7,216 nt of DNA from Chloroflexi bacterium RBG_16_70_13 (GCA_001795245.1 MGOD01000121.1:7216-14431), one strand, 5' to 3'. Numbered from the stretch's first letter, positions 1-6,493 are shown. The notes: generated by a model from the letters alone, not told the origin. Numbers and translations: made by a program.

Positions 1-116
1 ATCAGGTAGAAGCGGCGATCCTCGGCCACGCCGTGCTCCGTGAGGTCGATCTCGGTCGGGTGCTCGAGGGCGAGGCTCCTGACGGGCGCGATCGAGAAGC
101 GGACAACAGCACTCAT
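1..116 (-). CDS. MOSC-domain protein, N-terminal fragment (runs off left edge)
   Basis: Only the first 38 codons are present; the gene continues beyond base 1. The translation contains IAPVRSL, then EIDLTEHGVAEDRRFYL. This matches the pattern at the start of MOSC N-terminal beta-barrel domains: a PV(K/R)SL motif, a strand, then a 'G..GDRRF.L' type turn. MOSC proteins are related to the C-terminal domain of molybdenum cofactor sulfurase and are thought to handle sulfur or bind Moco-like ligands; many are of unknown substrate. The ATG (116..114) overlaps the stop of the upstream membrane-protein gene as ATGA. No Shine-Dalgarno is visible, so translation probably depends on reinitiation after the upstream gene. 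The family call rests on a short fragment: the N-terminal domain is fairly clear, but the MOSC catalytic part is outside the window. Confidence 0.75.
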   Translation of the reverse strand, partial: MSAVVRFSIAPVRSLALEHPTEIDLTEHGVAEDRRFYL

Positions 117-799
117 GTGTGGCGGGTACGCTGCGGGTCGGTCCCGGCGCCCCGGAGGGCCGTCGTCGCGGCCGCCACCGCGAGGACCATCCCGGCCCAG
201 TAGATCGGCCAGCCGGACCACGGCGAGGTTTCGCCGGCCATCACCCGTCCCGAGTCGATGAGGAAGCTCAGGATCACGAGGCCACCCGCGGCCAATCCCG
301 CCCCGACGTGACGCGGTGTCGCCACGATCGAGCGGCCCATCCGCAGCTGCCGGGCCGCGGCGAGGCCGAAGCCGATGAGCGCGAGGCTCACGCCGACCGG
401 TGCCCAGACCGGGCCGACCCAGGGCGCCGGTACGAGGAACAGCACGTCCCAGTCCTGGATCGTAGCCGGCCAGGCGATCGCGATGTTCAGGGTCACGTAG
501 TAGATGATGTCCCAGATGCCGAAGACGACGGCCGCCCAGGCGAGGCGCTCGAGCTTCGTCGCGCCTGCCAGCCAGCCGACGGCGCCGATCATGACAAGCG
601 TCGCGAGCTCGCGGGCGACCTCGAGCGGCGCGTACCAAGCGAAGGCAGCCGGATCGATCGCCGGGGGCGCGGCACCCGGATCGATGGCCGCCCGAAGGTA
701 GACGACGACCGCGCCCTCCAGCCAGCCCATCGCGATCCCGAACGCGACCACGGGGATGGCGATCGAGCGAAGCGATCGCGAGTTGCCGGCTGACGTCAC
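113..799 (-). CDS. polytopic membrane protein of unknown function
   Basis: A 228-aa protein that I cannot assign to a named family. About six hydrophobic segments are visible, near residues 15-36, 62-80, 86-110, 127-149, 166-182 and 197-215, so it is an integral inner-membrane protein. Several charged or aromatic residues sit in or beside the membrane segments: E29 and R36 in the first, R63 and E64 at the start of the second, W96-D97 with a Tyr pair (100-101) in the third. Segments three and four are joined by a Trp/Asp/Pro-rich loop (W118, D119, PAPW at 124-127). Such buried polar residues suggest a conserved functional site rather than a plain anchor. The start is GTG at 799..797, overlapping the regulator's stop as GTGA. 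No ribosome site precedes it, so coupling to the upstream gene is likely. Its stop overlaps the MOSC start. Confidence 0.8.
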   Translation of the reverse strand: MTSAGNSRSLRSIAIPVVAFGIAMGWLEGAVVVYLRAAIDPGAAPPAIDPAAFAWYAPLEVARELATLVMIGAVGWLAGATKLERLAWAAVVFGIWDIIYYVTLNIAIAWPATIQDWDVLFLVPAPWVGPVWAPVGVSLALIGFGLAAARQLRMGRSIVATPRHVGAGLAAGGLVILSFLIDSGRVMAGETSPWSGWPIYWAGMVLAVAAATTALRGAGTDPQRTRHT

Positions 800-3700
800 G
801 TCAGGCGATCATGCGACGGTCGGTCGGGGACCGTCGCCGCGTCCCGACCGAGTGTCGCGACCAGGCTTCGTGCCTCGCTCGATCGGACGCGGTTGCCTTT
901 TCGGTCGTACAGCTTGACCGCCTCCGTGAGCGACGTGATGGCATCCTCTGGTCGGGCACCGAGCCGATGGATGTCGGCCAGCCCGCACAGCGCGTCGGCG
1001 TGGAAGCCAAGGTAGTCCGTCCGACCGGCGATCTCCACCGCCTCCTCGGCCAGGCCGAGGCCCGCAGCGAGGTCTCCCCGCCTGGCAAGGATTCGACCGA
1101 GGATGTCGCGGCGCCTGATCTGGTAACGGAGGTTGTCCGGCGGCTCGCCGGGCGACACGTCGAGCCGCTCGATCAGCGACAGGGCTTCTCCATCGCGGCC
1201 CTGTTCGAAGAGGGCCCGAGCCTGCTCCATCGAGACGATCGAGAGGAACCACATGTCGCTCATCGCGGTGAACATGTCGATGGCCGTCTGCAGATGGGCC
1301 TCGGCGGCAACGGGATCGCCCGCCAGCATCTCGATGAACCCTCCGAGCAGGTCATGCGTGCCGGTCTGCCATCGGAGGCCGAGCTCGTCGGTGAGCTGGC
1401 GGCTGAGGGCGAGCCGCTCGCGGGCTTCCGGGATCCGTCCATCCATGGCCCCGAGCGGAGCGAGGAAACCGGCCAGGTTCGCCTCGAGCACGGCGCTCCC
1501 CCCCGCCTCGCTGAGCCAGCCCTCGAGCCGGCGCGTGGCCACCGCGACCGGAGCGGGGCCGAAGACCGCGTAGTAGCCGTAGTCGCCGTGGCTCCAGGCT
1601 TCCTCGCGCCGACTGCCGGCGCGCCGGGCATACCGAGCGGCGCGCTCCGCGGCCTTTGCCGCCAGGGCCCCGGTCCCGAGAGTCCAACGAACCTCGGACT
1701 CGAGCAGCGACGCCCTCCCGAGGCCGGCGTCATCGTGGAAGGCCAGCAGCACGGCCTTTGCCCGCGAGGCCTCCTGGAGGAGGCGCATCGAGTCGACGTG
1801 CTCGGGGTGCCGATACATCTCGACGTGGCTGCGCTTCACCGCGGCCCGGGCCACGAGCCGCCGATCGCCGATCTTCGTGCCCTCCTCGACCACGACCGCG
1901 AGGACGTCGCTCGCCCGTTCGAGCTCTCCGATCTCAAAGAGGGCAAAGGCGAGATCCGACATGAGCTCCAGCCGGGCCGGATCCTCAAGTGGGTGGAGTG
2001 CGGCGGCCCGGTCGAGGAGGTTCACGGAGGCCGCCATGTCGCCCCGCTGGAAGGCGCGGCCACCCGCTGCGGCGAGCCGCGTCCCGGCCCGGCGGGCTAG
2101 CCCCTCGCCACGCCCGGAGCCCGGCTCCGCTTCGCGCCAGCCGAGTGCGGCCTGCTCCAGGTGGTAGCCGACGAGCTCCTCGACCTCCGCGAGGCGCGGG
2201 CCCGCCTGTTCCTCGAGCCAGTCGCCGAACGCCTCGTGCAGCGTCCGGCGGAGCGCCTTCGGGATGGCCCGATAGGCCGCCTGCTGGATGAGCACGTGCC
2301 GGAACCGGAACGCATCGACGTCGACGATCTGCGAACGAACGGGTCGGACCAGGCCCTTGCGCACGAGGGCGTCCAGGTGGCGCGCGAGCGAGGCACGAGC
2401 CGGATCGGGCAGCAGCCGCTCGACCGCGCGGGGCCAGAACTCCCTGCCGGTGACTGCCGCGCGCTCGAGGACGGCCCGCTCGCCCGGCCCGAGGCGATCG
2501 AGGCGCGCGACGAGGACGGCCTCGATGGTCGGCGGTACGGGCAGGTTCCCGGCGGGCGCCCCTCGCTCGGCCACCATGGCCGCGATCTGCTCGAGGAACA
2601 GCGGATTCCCTTCTGCGGTCTCCCGGACGGTGCGACGGATCGAGGGGCTGAGCGTGGACGACCCGGGTTGCGCGCCCAGCAGCGCTTCACTCTCCTCGGC
2701 ATCGAGTGGGCCGAGGTCGATCGTGAGGGAATCGGACCGGCCACCGCGTCCCCAGCCCGGCCGGTCGTCGAACAGTTCGGGTCGGGCAAGGCACAGGAGC
2801 ACGACCGGCGACTCGCGAGTCCAGTTCGCGAGATGATCGATCAGGGCGAGCAGCGTCGGCTCCGCCCAATGGATGTCTTCGAAAACCACCACGATGGGCC
2901 CCGCGCGGGCGATCGCCTCGAACAGGCGACGGACGGCCCAGAACGTCTCCTCGACGCTGTCCGAGCTGTCGGCGCGACCGATGGCGCCGGCGATGCGACG
3001 GGCGATGAGCGCAGCTTCCGGGTCTCCACCGAGCAGCCGCTCGATCGCGCCGTCGGGTGCCGCCTGGCGCACGATCTCGTTCAGCGGCCAGAACGTGATG
3101 CCGTCGCCATACGGCAGGCATCGACCGGTGAACACCTGGGCACGGCCTTCGACGGAGGACGCGAACTCCCGGGCGAGGCGCGACTTGCCGACACCGGCCG
3201 GACCGATGATCGTGCACAGCACCGCGCCCCGAGTCAGACGGGCGCGCTCGAAGGCCGTCCGAAGCTGTTCGAGCTCCAACTTCCGGCCCACGAACGGCGT
3301 CTCTCGGCCGCCGGTCGGAGGTCGCGAATCGGCGAGCCCCCGAACCCGCCAGGTCCCAGCATCGACGTCGGCACTGACCGCCTCGAGCACAACCCCGCTC
3401 ACCAGATTCCGTGCGATTCCGCCGAGGAGGATCTCGCCCTGGGCAGCGGTGCGGGCAAGGTGGCCAGCACGCGTCACCGGCTCGCCGGTGACAAGCGGGT
3501 GGCCGGCAGCGGGATCGCCGGTGATCACCTCGCCGCTCTCGATCCCGATCCGCTCGAGGAACACCGGCACGCCGGCCGCATCCGGACCCGATCCCGCGGC
3601 CACGTCGCTGGCGGCGGCTCGCCAGTCGAGCGCGGCCCGGACTGCCCGGAGGCCGTCGTCCTCGTGGACCCGCGGCACGCCGAATACGGCCACGACCCGG

Positions 3701-4680
3701 TCCCCCGAACCCGCCTCCAGGACCCCGCCGTGTCGCTCGACGATGGTCGTGGCGATGGCGCGCCGACGCTCGCCGACCAGCCGCCATGACTCCGGGTCGG
3801 TCTCCTCCGGGCCTCCCATCGGGACCGGCTCCGCAACGACGACGGTTACGAGCTTGCGGTGCTCCGTCGTGTCGATCGGAGCCTGAGGCTCCGCCGACCT
3901 CGCCGACCAGGTCGGCGTTTCAAGACTGGGATCCTGCTGCAGAATGGCGACCTCGAGTCGCTGGAGCGCCGGGCTCGGGTCGATGCCCAGCTCGTCGCGG
4001 AGCGAACGATGGGCGTCGTGGTACGCGGCGAGTGCTTCCGCCTGGCGGCCGGAGCGGTACAGGGCGAGCATCAGCTGGCCGCGCAGGCGTTCCCTCAGCG
4101 GATGGCGCGCCACGAGGGCTTCGAGCTCGGCGATCAGGTGATCGGCGCGCCCGAGTGCCAGGTCGGCCTCGACCCGCCCTTCGGTCGCGACCAGGCGAAG
4201 CTCGACCAGCCGAGCGATCTCGGTCTGGGCAAACGGCTCGTACTGGAGATCGGCGAGTGGCTCGCCGCGCCACAGCGAGAGCCCTTCGCCGTAGGCGACG
4301 GCGGCGGCCGCCGGATCGCCCGCCGAGAGCGCCCGGTGCCCCTCCAGGAGCCGGGCTTCGAAGCGATCCCCGTCGAGCTGGCCATCCGCCACGCGGAGGA
4401 GGTAGCCCGGTGGCCGCGTGAGGAGGACGTCGCTGGGCCCTTCCCGAGCGCCCCGTCCCTCGAGCACCTTCCGGAGGCCGGAGATGCGCATCTGGAGCGC
4501 GGCCGCTCCGGTCCCGGGCTTGTCGTCGGCCCACAGCTCATCGATGAGCTGGTCGGTCGAGACGACCCGGTTGCGGTGCAGGAGCAGCAGACCCAGGAGC
4601 GCTCGTTGTTTCGCACCCGGGAGCGGGATGCGCCGCCCGTCGGTCCAGACCTCGAGGGGCCCAAGGATCAGGAACTCCAC
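796..4680 (-). CDS. AfsR/SARP-like BTAD regulator with pseudo-cyclase, AAA and TPR domains
   Basis: A 1294-aa multidomain regulator. Residues 1-95 form an OmpR/SARP-type winged helix (opening FLILGPLEVW; later STDQLIDELW and a PPGYLL wing). Residues 102-248 are the bacterial transcriptional activation domain (LWRGEPLADL, LRERLRGQLMLALYRSGRQA, LRDELGIDPSPAL). Residues 274-450 resemble class III nucleotide cyclases (HRKLVTV, GDRVVAVFG, HEDDGLRAVRAAL, RIGIESGEV) but lack key catalytic residues. An AAA/NTPase module follows (FVGR at 463-466; Walker A GPAGVGKS at 493-500; Walker B VVVFED at 597-602; GNPLFLEQI at 691-699). Residues from about 860 onward are helical, Ala/Leu/Glu-rich and TPR-like. 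It probably binds DNA and acts as an ATP-dependent signal-integrating switch, like AfsR; the target is unknown. The GTG start fits the family's opening residues and has GGAGG 6 nt upstream. It heads an operon with two overlapping downstream genes. Confidence 0.93.
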   Translation of the reverse strand: MEFLILGPLEVWTDGRRIPLPGAKQRALLGLLLLHRNRVVSTDQLIDELWADDKPGTGAAALQMRISGLRKVLEGRGAREGPSDVLLTRPPGYLLRVADGQLDGDRFEARLLEGHRALSAGDPAAAAVAYGEGLSLWRGEPLADLQYEPFAQTEIARLVELRLVATEGRVEADLALGRADHLIAELEALVARHPLRERLRGQLMLALYRSGRQAEALAAYHDAHRSLRDELGIDPSPALQRLEVAILQQDPSLETPTWSARSAEPQAPIDTTEHRKLVTVVVAEPVPMGGPEETDPESWRLVGERRRAIATTIVERHGGVLEAGSGDRVVAVFGVPRVHEDDGLRAVRAALDWRAAASDVAAGSGPDAAGVPVFLERIGIESGEVITGDPAAGHPLVTGEPVTRAGHLARTAAQGEILLGGIARNLVSGVVLEAVSADVDAGTWRVRGLADSRPPTGGRETPFVGRKLELEQLRTAFERARLTRGAVLCTIIGPAGVGKSRLAREFASSVEGRAQVFTGRCLPYGDGITFWPLNEIVRQAAPDGAIERLLGGDPEAALIARRIAGAIGRADSSDSVEETFWAVRRLFEAIARAGPIVVVFEDIHWAEPTLLALIDHLANWTRESPVVLLCLARPELFDDRPGWGRGGRSDSLTIDLGPLDAEESEALLGAQPGSSTLSPSIRRTVRETAEGNPLFLEQIAAMVAERGAPAGNLPVPPTIEAVLVARLDRLGPGERAVLERAAVTGREFWPRAVERLLPDPARASLARHLDALVRKGLVRPVRSQIVDVDAFRFRHVLIQQAAYRAIPKALRRTLHEAFGDWLEEQAGPRLAEVEELVGYHLEQAALGWREAEPGSGRGEGLARRAGTRLAAAGGRAFQRGDMAASVNLLDRAAALHPLEDPARLELMSDLAFALFEIGELERASDVLAVVVEEGTKIGDRRLVARAAVKRSHVEMYRHPEHVDSMRLLQEASRAKAVLLAFHDDAGLGRASLLESEVRWTLGTGALAAKAAERAARYARRAGSRREEAWSHGDYGYYAVFGPAPVAVATRRLEGWLSEAGGSAVLEANLAGFLAPLGAMDGRIPEARERLALSRQLTDELGLRWQTGTHDLLGGFIEMLAGDPVAAEAHLQTAIDMFTAMSDMWFLSIVSMEQARALFEQGRDGEALSLIERLDVSPGEPPDNLRYQIRRRDILGRILARRGDLAAGLGLAEEAVEIAGRTDYLGFHADALCGLADIHRLGARPEDAITSLTEAVKLYDRKGNRVRSSEARSLVATLGRDAATVPDRPSHDRLT

Positions 4681-4686
4681 GCTCCG

Positions 4687-4691
4687 CCTCC
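4687..4691 (-). promoter_or_regulatory. Shine-Dalgarno of the BTAD regulator
   Basis: On the minus strand this reads GGAGG, a full anti-SD match 6 nt before the GTG at 4680. It supports GTG as the true start of the regulator, in agreement with the canonical winged-helix opening of the protein. Confidence 0.7.
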
Positions 4692-4700
4692 AGTCGGCAC

Positions 4701-4707
4701 CGTATCA
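4701..4707 (-). promoter_or_regulatory. possible -10 element for the BTAD operon
   Basis: On the minus strand TGATACG lies 6-7 bp beyond the nearest phased repeat and about 20 bp before the GTG start. The match to TATAAT is weak (at best 3 of 6). It is proposed only because SARP-controlled promoters place the proximal repeat about 8 bp before the -10. If used, the leader would be short, starting just before the Shine-Dalgarno. Confidence 0.2.
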
Positions 4708-4713
4708 CGCGGA

Positions 4714-4745
4714 CGTTGGCGGCCCCTTGGTCCGTCGTTGGCGCC
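4714..4745. promoter_or_regulatory. 11-bp-phased direct repeats, putative SARP/BTAD binding site
   Basis: CGTTGGCG occurs at 4714-4721 and again at 4736-4743, exactly 22 bp apart. A partial copy, CCTTGGTC, sits midway at 4725-4732. The shared TTGG cores begin at 4716, 4727 and 4738, giving a strict 11-bp period, so all three face the same side of the helix. SARP/AfsR-family regulators are known to bind short direct repeats with 11- or 22-bp spacing next to the -10. The site lies just upstream of the BTAD regulator and between it and the divergent secreted-protein gene. Autoregulation is inferred. Confidence 0.4.
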
Positions 4746-4776
4746 GACCTTCATCGTCGGCGTCCGACAACCGGAC
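4742..4776. repeat. two adjacent short inverted repeats in divergent promoter region
   Basis: CGCCGAC (4742-4748) pairs perfectly with GTCGGCG (4756-4762) across a 7-nt loop. GTCCG (4762-4766) pairs with CGGAC (4772-4776) across 5 nt. They could be operator half-sites or a hairpin in the leader of the secreted-protein mRNA. No T-tract follows either, so they do not look like terminators. Short arms in GC-rich DNA may also be chance. Confidence 0.25.
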
Positions 4777-4783
4777 AGTTCCT

Positions 4784-4788
4784 GGAGG
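4784..4788 (+). promoter_or_regulatory. Shine-Dalgarno of the small secreted protein
   Basis: GGAGG 5 nt before the ATG at 4794. It decides the start: the open frame extends upstream to 4716, but only the ATG at 4794 has a ribosome site and begins a proper signal peptide. Confidence 0.7.
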
Positions 4789-4793
4789 ACCAC

Positions 4794-5021
4794 ATGCGTC
4801 GCTACCTGTCGCTCCTGCTCGCATCGATCGCCCTGCTGGCCTCGGCCCAGGTCGCGCTGGGACATGACCTGAGGATCGAGTACATCTGCGCCAAGGCCGA
4901 CGGCGATCATCTGTTCCTGACGGCCAACCATCGGGCCGCGGACGGGCTCGGGACGGCGATCGCGGCCACTGCCGAGATCACCCTCGCCCACTTCGACGCG
5001 GTCTGCCGAGTCGTCGGATAA
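4794..5021 (+). CDS. small secreted protein of unknown function
   Basis: A 75-aa preprotein. It begins MRR, followed by a hydrophobic stretch (residues 4-20, rich in Leu, Ala, Ile and Val) and a likely signal peptidase I site after ALG (residues 21-23). The mature product would be about 52 residues, starting HDLRIEY. It has two cysteines (C32 and C71) near the two ends of the mature chain, which could form a disulfide that closes a small fold. I do not recognise the family. The start is supported by GGAGG at 4784-4788. It is transcribed divergently from the BTAD regulator, with 113 bp between the two starts that carry the phased repeats and two inverted repeats, so the regulator may affect it. 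The next plus-strand gene encodes another exported protein and could be co-transcribed. Confidence 0.7.
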   Translation: MRRYLSLLLASIALLASAQVALGHDLRIEYICAKADGDHLFLTANHRAADGLGTAIAATAEITLAHFDAVCRVVG

Positions 5022-5158
5022 CAAGGCCGCGGCGGCCCACCGACGATCGCGAACGACAGATGCGCTCGCAGCTGAACGTCCGCGTCCGTGGCAGCGACGT
5101 CACGATTCGCGGGCACCGATCGCCTGGCATCGACGCTGGCCGCAATGACGATTCGTGG

Positions 5159-5869
5159 ATGCCGACGATCGATGAGCTCTCGGTGCCGTCGAGCCGTGTC
5201 CAGCCGAAGAGGCCGGTCATCCGGTTGGCATCGATCGTCGCCGCCATGGCGGTGGTCGTCGGCGCGGGCCTCGCCGGTAACGACGCGATCGGCCCCGGGT
5301 CAGGGTCCGGGCCCGATCCGGCGCGCTCCATGCACGGGCCGGTCGATGATCCGCGGAGGACTGGTGAGCCAGGGCCGCCTTCGCGTCGGACGCCTCCCCG
5401 GGCGGAGATCGTCATCCTGCTGCCTGGGTCAGGTGATGTCGTCCTTGGCGGCGTGGTCCCGGTGGCCGGCTTCGTCACGGTGTCCGGCGCGCCGCGCGGG
5501 GTCAGCAGGCCGGGCGTAGTCCGCGTCACGATCAGCGCGGACGGCGCAATCCTGGGCGAGGCGACCCTGCCCGTCGTCGATGGTCGATACGTCGGCTGGA
5601 TCCGAGTGGCCGCTCCCGCACGAGGAGTGGTCGCCGAGGTCCGGGTCCGGGATCAGGGGGCGGGGCAGACGGCGTCATCGCGGGAGTTCGTCCTTCAAAC
5701 AGGCAGCTCCGCGGGCGGCCGAGGCTCGTCGGAAGGCCGAGCCTCAATCGGAGATCTACCGCGCGCGGGTCACCGGCATTCGATTCCAGAGCGCCAGGCG
5801 CCAATCGCGCCTCAGCCGGCGTGTTCGGACCGCGCCGGCTCCAGCGCTCGACGAGAATGGCGCGGGTAG
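5159..5869 (+). CDS. membrane-anchored protein with Ig-like beta domain
   Basis: From this ATG the protein has 236 aa. It has a short basic cytoplasmic stretch, one hydrophobic anchor (about residues 20-38, RLASIVAAMAVVVGAGLAG), a Pro/Gly/Arg-rich linker (about 40-78), and then a beta-rich domain (about 80-183). The domain has the alternating pattern of bacterial Ig-like/Gmad2-type modules: ILLPGSGDVVLGG, PVAGFV, VRVTISADG, LGEATLPV, GRYVGWIRV and EVRVRD. It is probably displayed outside the cell; no catalytic motif is visible. An in-frame ATG at 5060 would add 33 residues. Neither start has a Shine-Dalgarno. I prefer 5159 because codon bias is better after it and the segment before it is Arg-rich without a recognisable pattern. 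The last 50 or so residues are low-complexity with weak G/C third-position bias, and the frame overlaps the convergent cupin gene by 58 bp, so the real C-terminus may have been lost. Confidence 0.6.
   Translation: MPTIDELSVPSSRVQPKRPVIRLASIVAAMAVVVGAGLAGNDAIGPGSGSGPDPARSMHGPVDDPRRTGEPGPPSRRTPPRAEIVILLPGSGDVVLGGVVPVAGFVTVSGAPRGVSRPGVVRVTISADGAILGEATLPVVDGRYVGWIRVAAPARGVVAEVRVRDQGAGQTASSREFVLQTGSSAGGRGSSEGRASIGDLPRAGHRHSIPERQAPIAPQPACSDRAGSSARREWRG
5721..5745. terminator. possible bidirectional hairpin between convergent genes
   Basis: GAGGCTCG (5721-5728) and CGAGCCTC (5738-5745) form a perfect 8-bp stem with a 9-nt loop. It lies after the Ig-like domain's coding part and 67 bp beyond the cupin gene's stop, where a shared terminator would be expected. 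No T-tract follows on either strand, so it is not a classical intrinsic terminator. It could instead protect 3' ends. Confidence 0.3.
5796..5812. repeat. short hairpin at the cupin gene's stop codon
   Basis: AGGCGC (5796-5801) pairs with GCGCCT (5807-5812) across a 5-nt loop, directly at the 3' end of the XRE-cupin gene. No T-rich stretch follows. It might help end or stabilise that transcript, but a 6-bp GC stem is weak evidence. Confidence 0.2.
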
Positions 5870-6414
5870 ACGACGAGCAGCCGGCCCGTTTCCGGCCCGA
5901 GGCACTCGACGTCGTGGGGCACCGTCGGGTCCCAGGCCACGTAGTCGCCAGGGCCCACCTCGAAGGTCGAATCGCCCTGGGTCATCCGCCATCGTCCCTC
6001 CAGGATCACGTGATGTTCGTCGCCGGTGTGGGCGTGGACACCGGTTGAGCGGCCGGGCGGGACGATCGCCTCGAGGATCCGGACATCGCGGGCCGTTCCG
6101 CCGTCGACCTCCTCCATCGATCCGCCGTCGATCCCGGCGACGCGCGGGCGGTCGGCGGCGCGCACGACACGCGGCGGGGACGCCGAGTCGAGGAAGAGCC
6201 AGGCGATCGGGACCTCGAGGGCCCCGGCGATCCCGATGAGGGCATCGAGCGACGGGACCGCCTTGCCGTTCTCGATCTGGCTCAGGTAGCCGACGTTGAG
6301 GCGGCTCCGCTCGCCAACCTGGGCGAGGGTCAGGCCGCGGGTCTGCCGCCACCGCCGGACCTCCTGGCCCACGTCCGGACGGCGCGTCGGGGCGGGATCC
6401 GTGGCGGCGCCCAT
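5812..6414 (-). CDS. XRE-family regulator with C-terminal cupin sensor
   Basis: A 200-aa regulator. Residues 16-72 are a Cro/C1-type helix-turn-helix (VGQEVRRWRQTRGLTLAQVG, then YLSQIENGKAVPSLDALIGIAGAL). The C-terminal half is a cupin_2 barrel. Cupin motif 1, G(X)5HXH(X)3E(X)6G, is complete (GRSTGVHAHTGDE then HHVILEG). Motif 2 is GDYVAWDPTVPHDVE, with the metal-ligand His in PH. All metal ligands of a functional cupin therefore appear present. Such proteins usually repress or activate a neighbouring gene in response to a small ligand; here the obvious candidate is the divergent reductase. The ATG at 6414 gives a standard N-terminus but has no Shine-Dalgarno. An in-frame TTG at 6450 with GGAGG 9 nt upstream would add 12 residues. 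The longer open frame back to 6738 is rejected because it crosses the promoter and the reductase gene. Confidence 0.9.
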   Translation of the reverse strand: MGAATDPAPTRRPDVGQEVRRWRQTRGLTLAQVGERSRLNVGYLSQIENGKAVPSLDALIGIAGALEVPIAWLFLDSASPPRVVRAADRPRVAGIDGGSMEEVDGGTARDVRILEAIVPPGRSTGVHAHTGDEHHVILEGRWRMTQGDSTFEVGPGDYVAWDPTVPHDVECLGPETGRLLVVYPRHSRRALEPARSEHAG

Positions 6415-6440
6415 GGCGGATTCAGATCGGACGTTTTGTT

Positions 6441-6483
6441 CTGTGCCCAAAGTACTTGACCTCCGGCCAACAGTGTGGCACAG
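6441..6483. repeat. 7-bp inverted repeat flanking the reductase promoter
   Basis: CTGTGCC (6441-6447) and GGCACAG (6477-6483) are perfect inverted copies separated by 29 bp, and they bracket the -35 box. The right copy lies inside an odd-centred palindrome, TGTGGCACA (6474-6482). This could be a pair of operator half-sites for the XRE-cupin regulator. Spacing from arm centre to arm centre is 36 bp. Confidence 0.3.
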
Positions 6484-6486
6484 TAT
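6456..6486 (+). promoter_or_regulatory. putative promoter of the reductase gene
   Basis: TTGACC (6456-6461) matches the -35 consensus at five of six bases. The -10 is less certain: CACAGT (6479-6484, 17-bp spacer) or CAGTAT (6481-6486, 19-bp spacer), each 3 of 6. The region is locally A/T-richer than its surroundings. The dyad at 6494-6510 would lie around or just after the transcription start, suiting repression. Confidence 0.35.
6460..6464 (-). promoter_or_regulatory. alternative Shine-Dalgarno for the XRE-cupin gene
   Basis: Minus-strand GGAGG lies 9 nt before an in-frame TTG at 6450. It is the only good ribosome site near the 5' end of the XRE-cupin gene, so TTG at 6450 is a serious rival to ATG at 6414. 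It overlaps the plus-strand -35 region. Confidence 0.3.
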
Positions 6487-6493
6487 TTGCATC

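Noticed and set aside
811..3886. Long plus-strand open frames (for example 811-2100, 2161-3789 and 2873-3886) opposite the BTAD regulator
   Set aside because: They are antisense shadows of a GC-rich coding gene. Their translations are rich in Arg, Pro and Gly with no recognisable domain, while the minus-strand frame has clear domains throughout.
3859..4872. Plus-strand open frame spanning the start of the regulator and the divergent gap
   Set aside because: It crosses the regulator's coding start, its Shine-Dalgarno and the small secreted gene in another frame, and has no domain signature.
5025..5037. 13-bp palindrome GGCCGCGGCGGCC just after the small secreted gene, considered as a terminator
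   Set aside because: With a 1-nt centre it can form only a very short hairpin, no T-tract follows, and such GC palindromes are expected by chance at this base composition.
5580..6239. Plus-strand open frame opposite the cupin gene
   Set aside because: It is an Arg-rich antisense shadow of the cupin coding region, without start signals or motifs.
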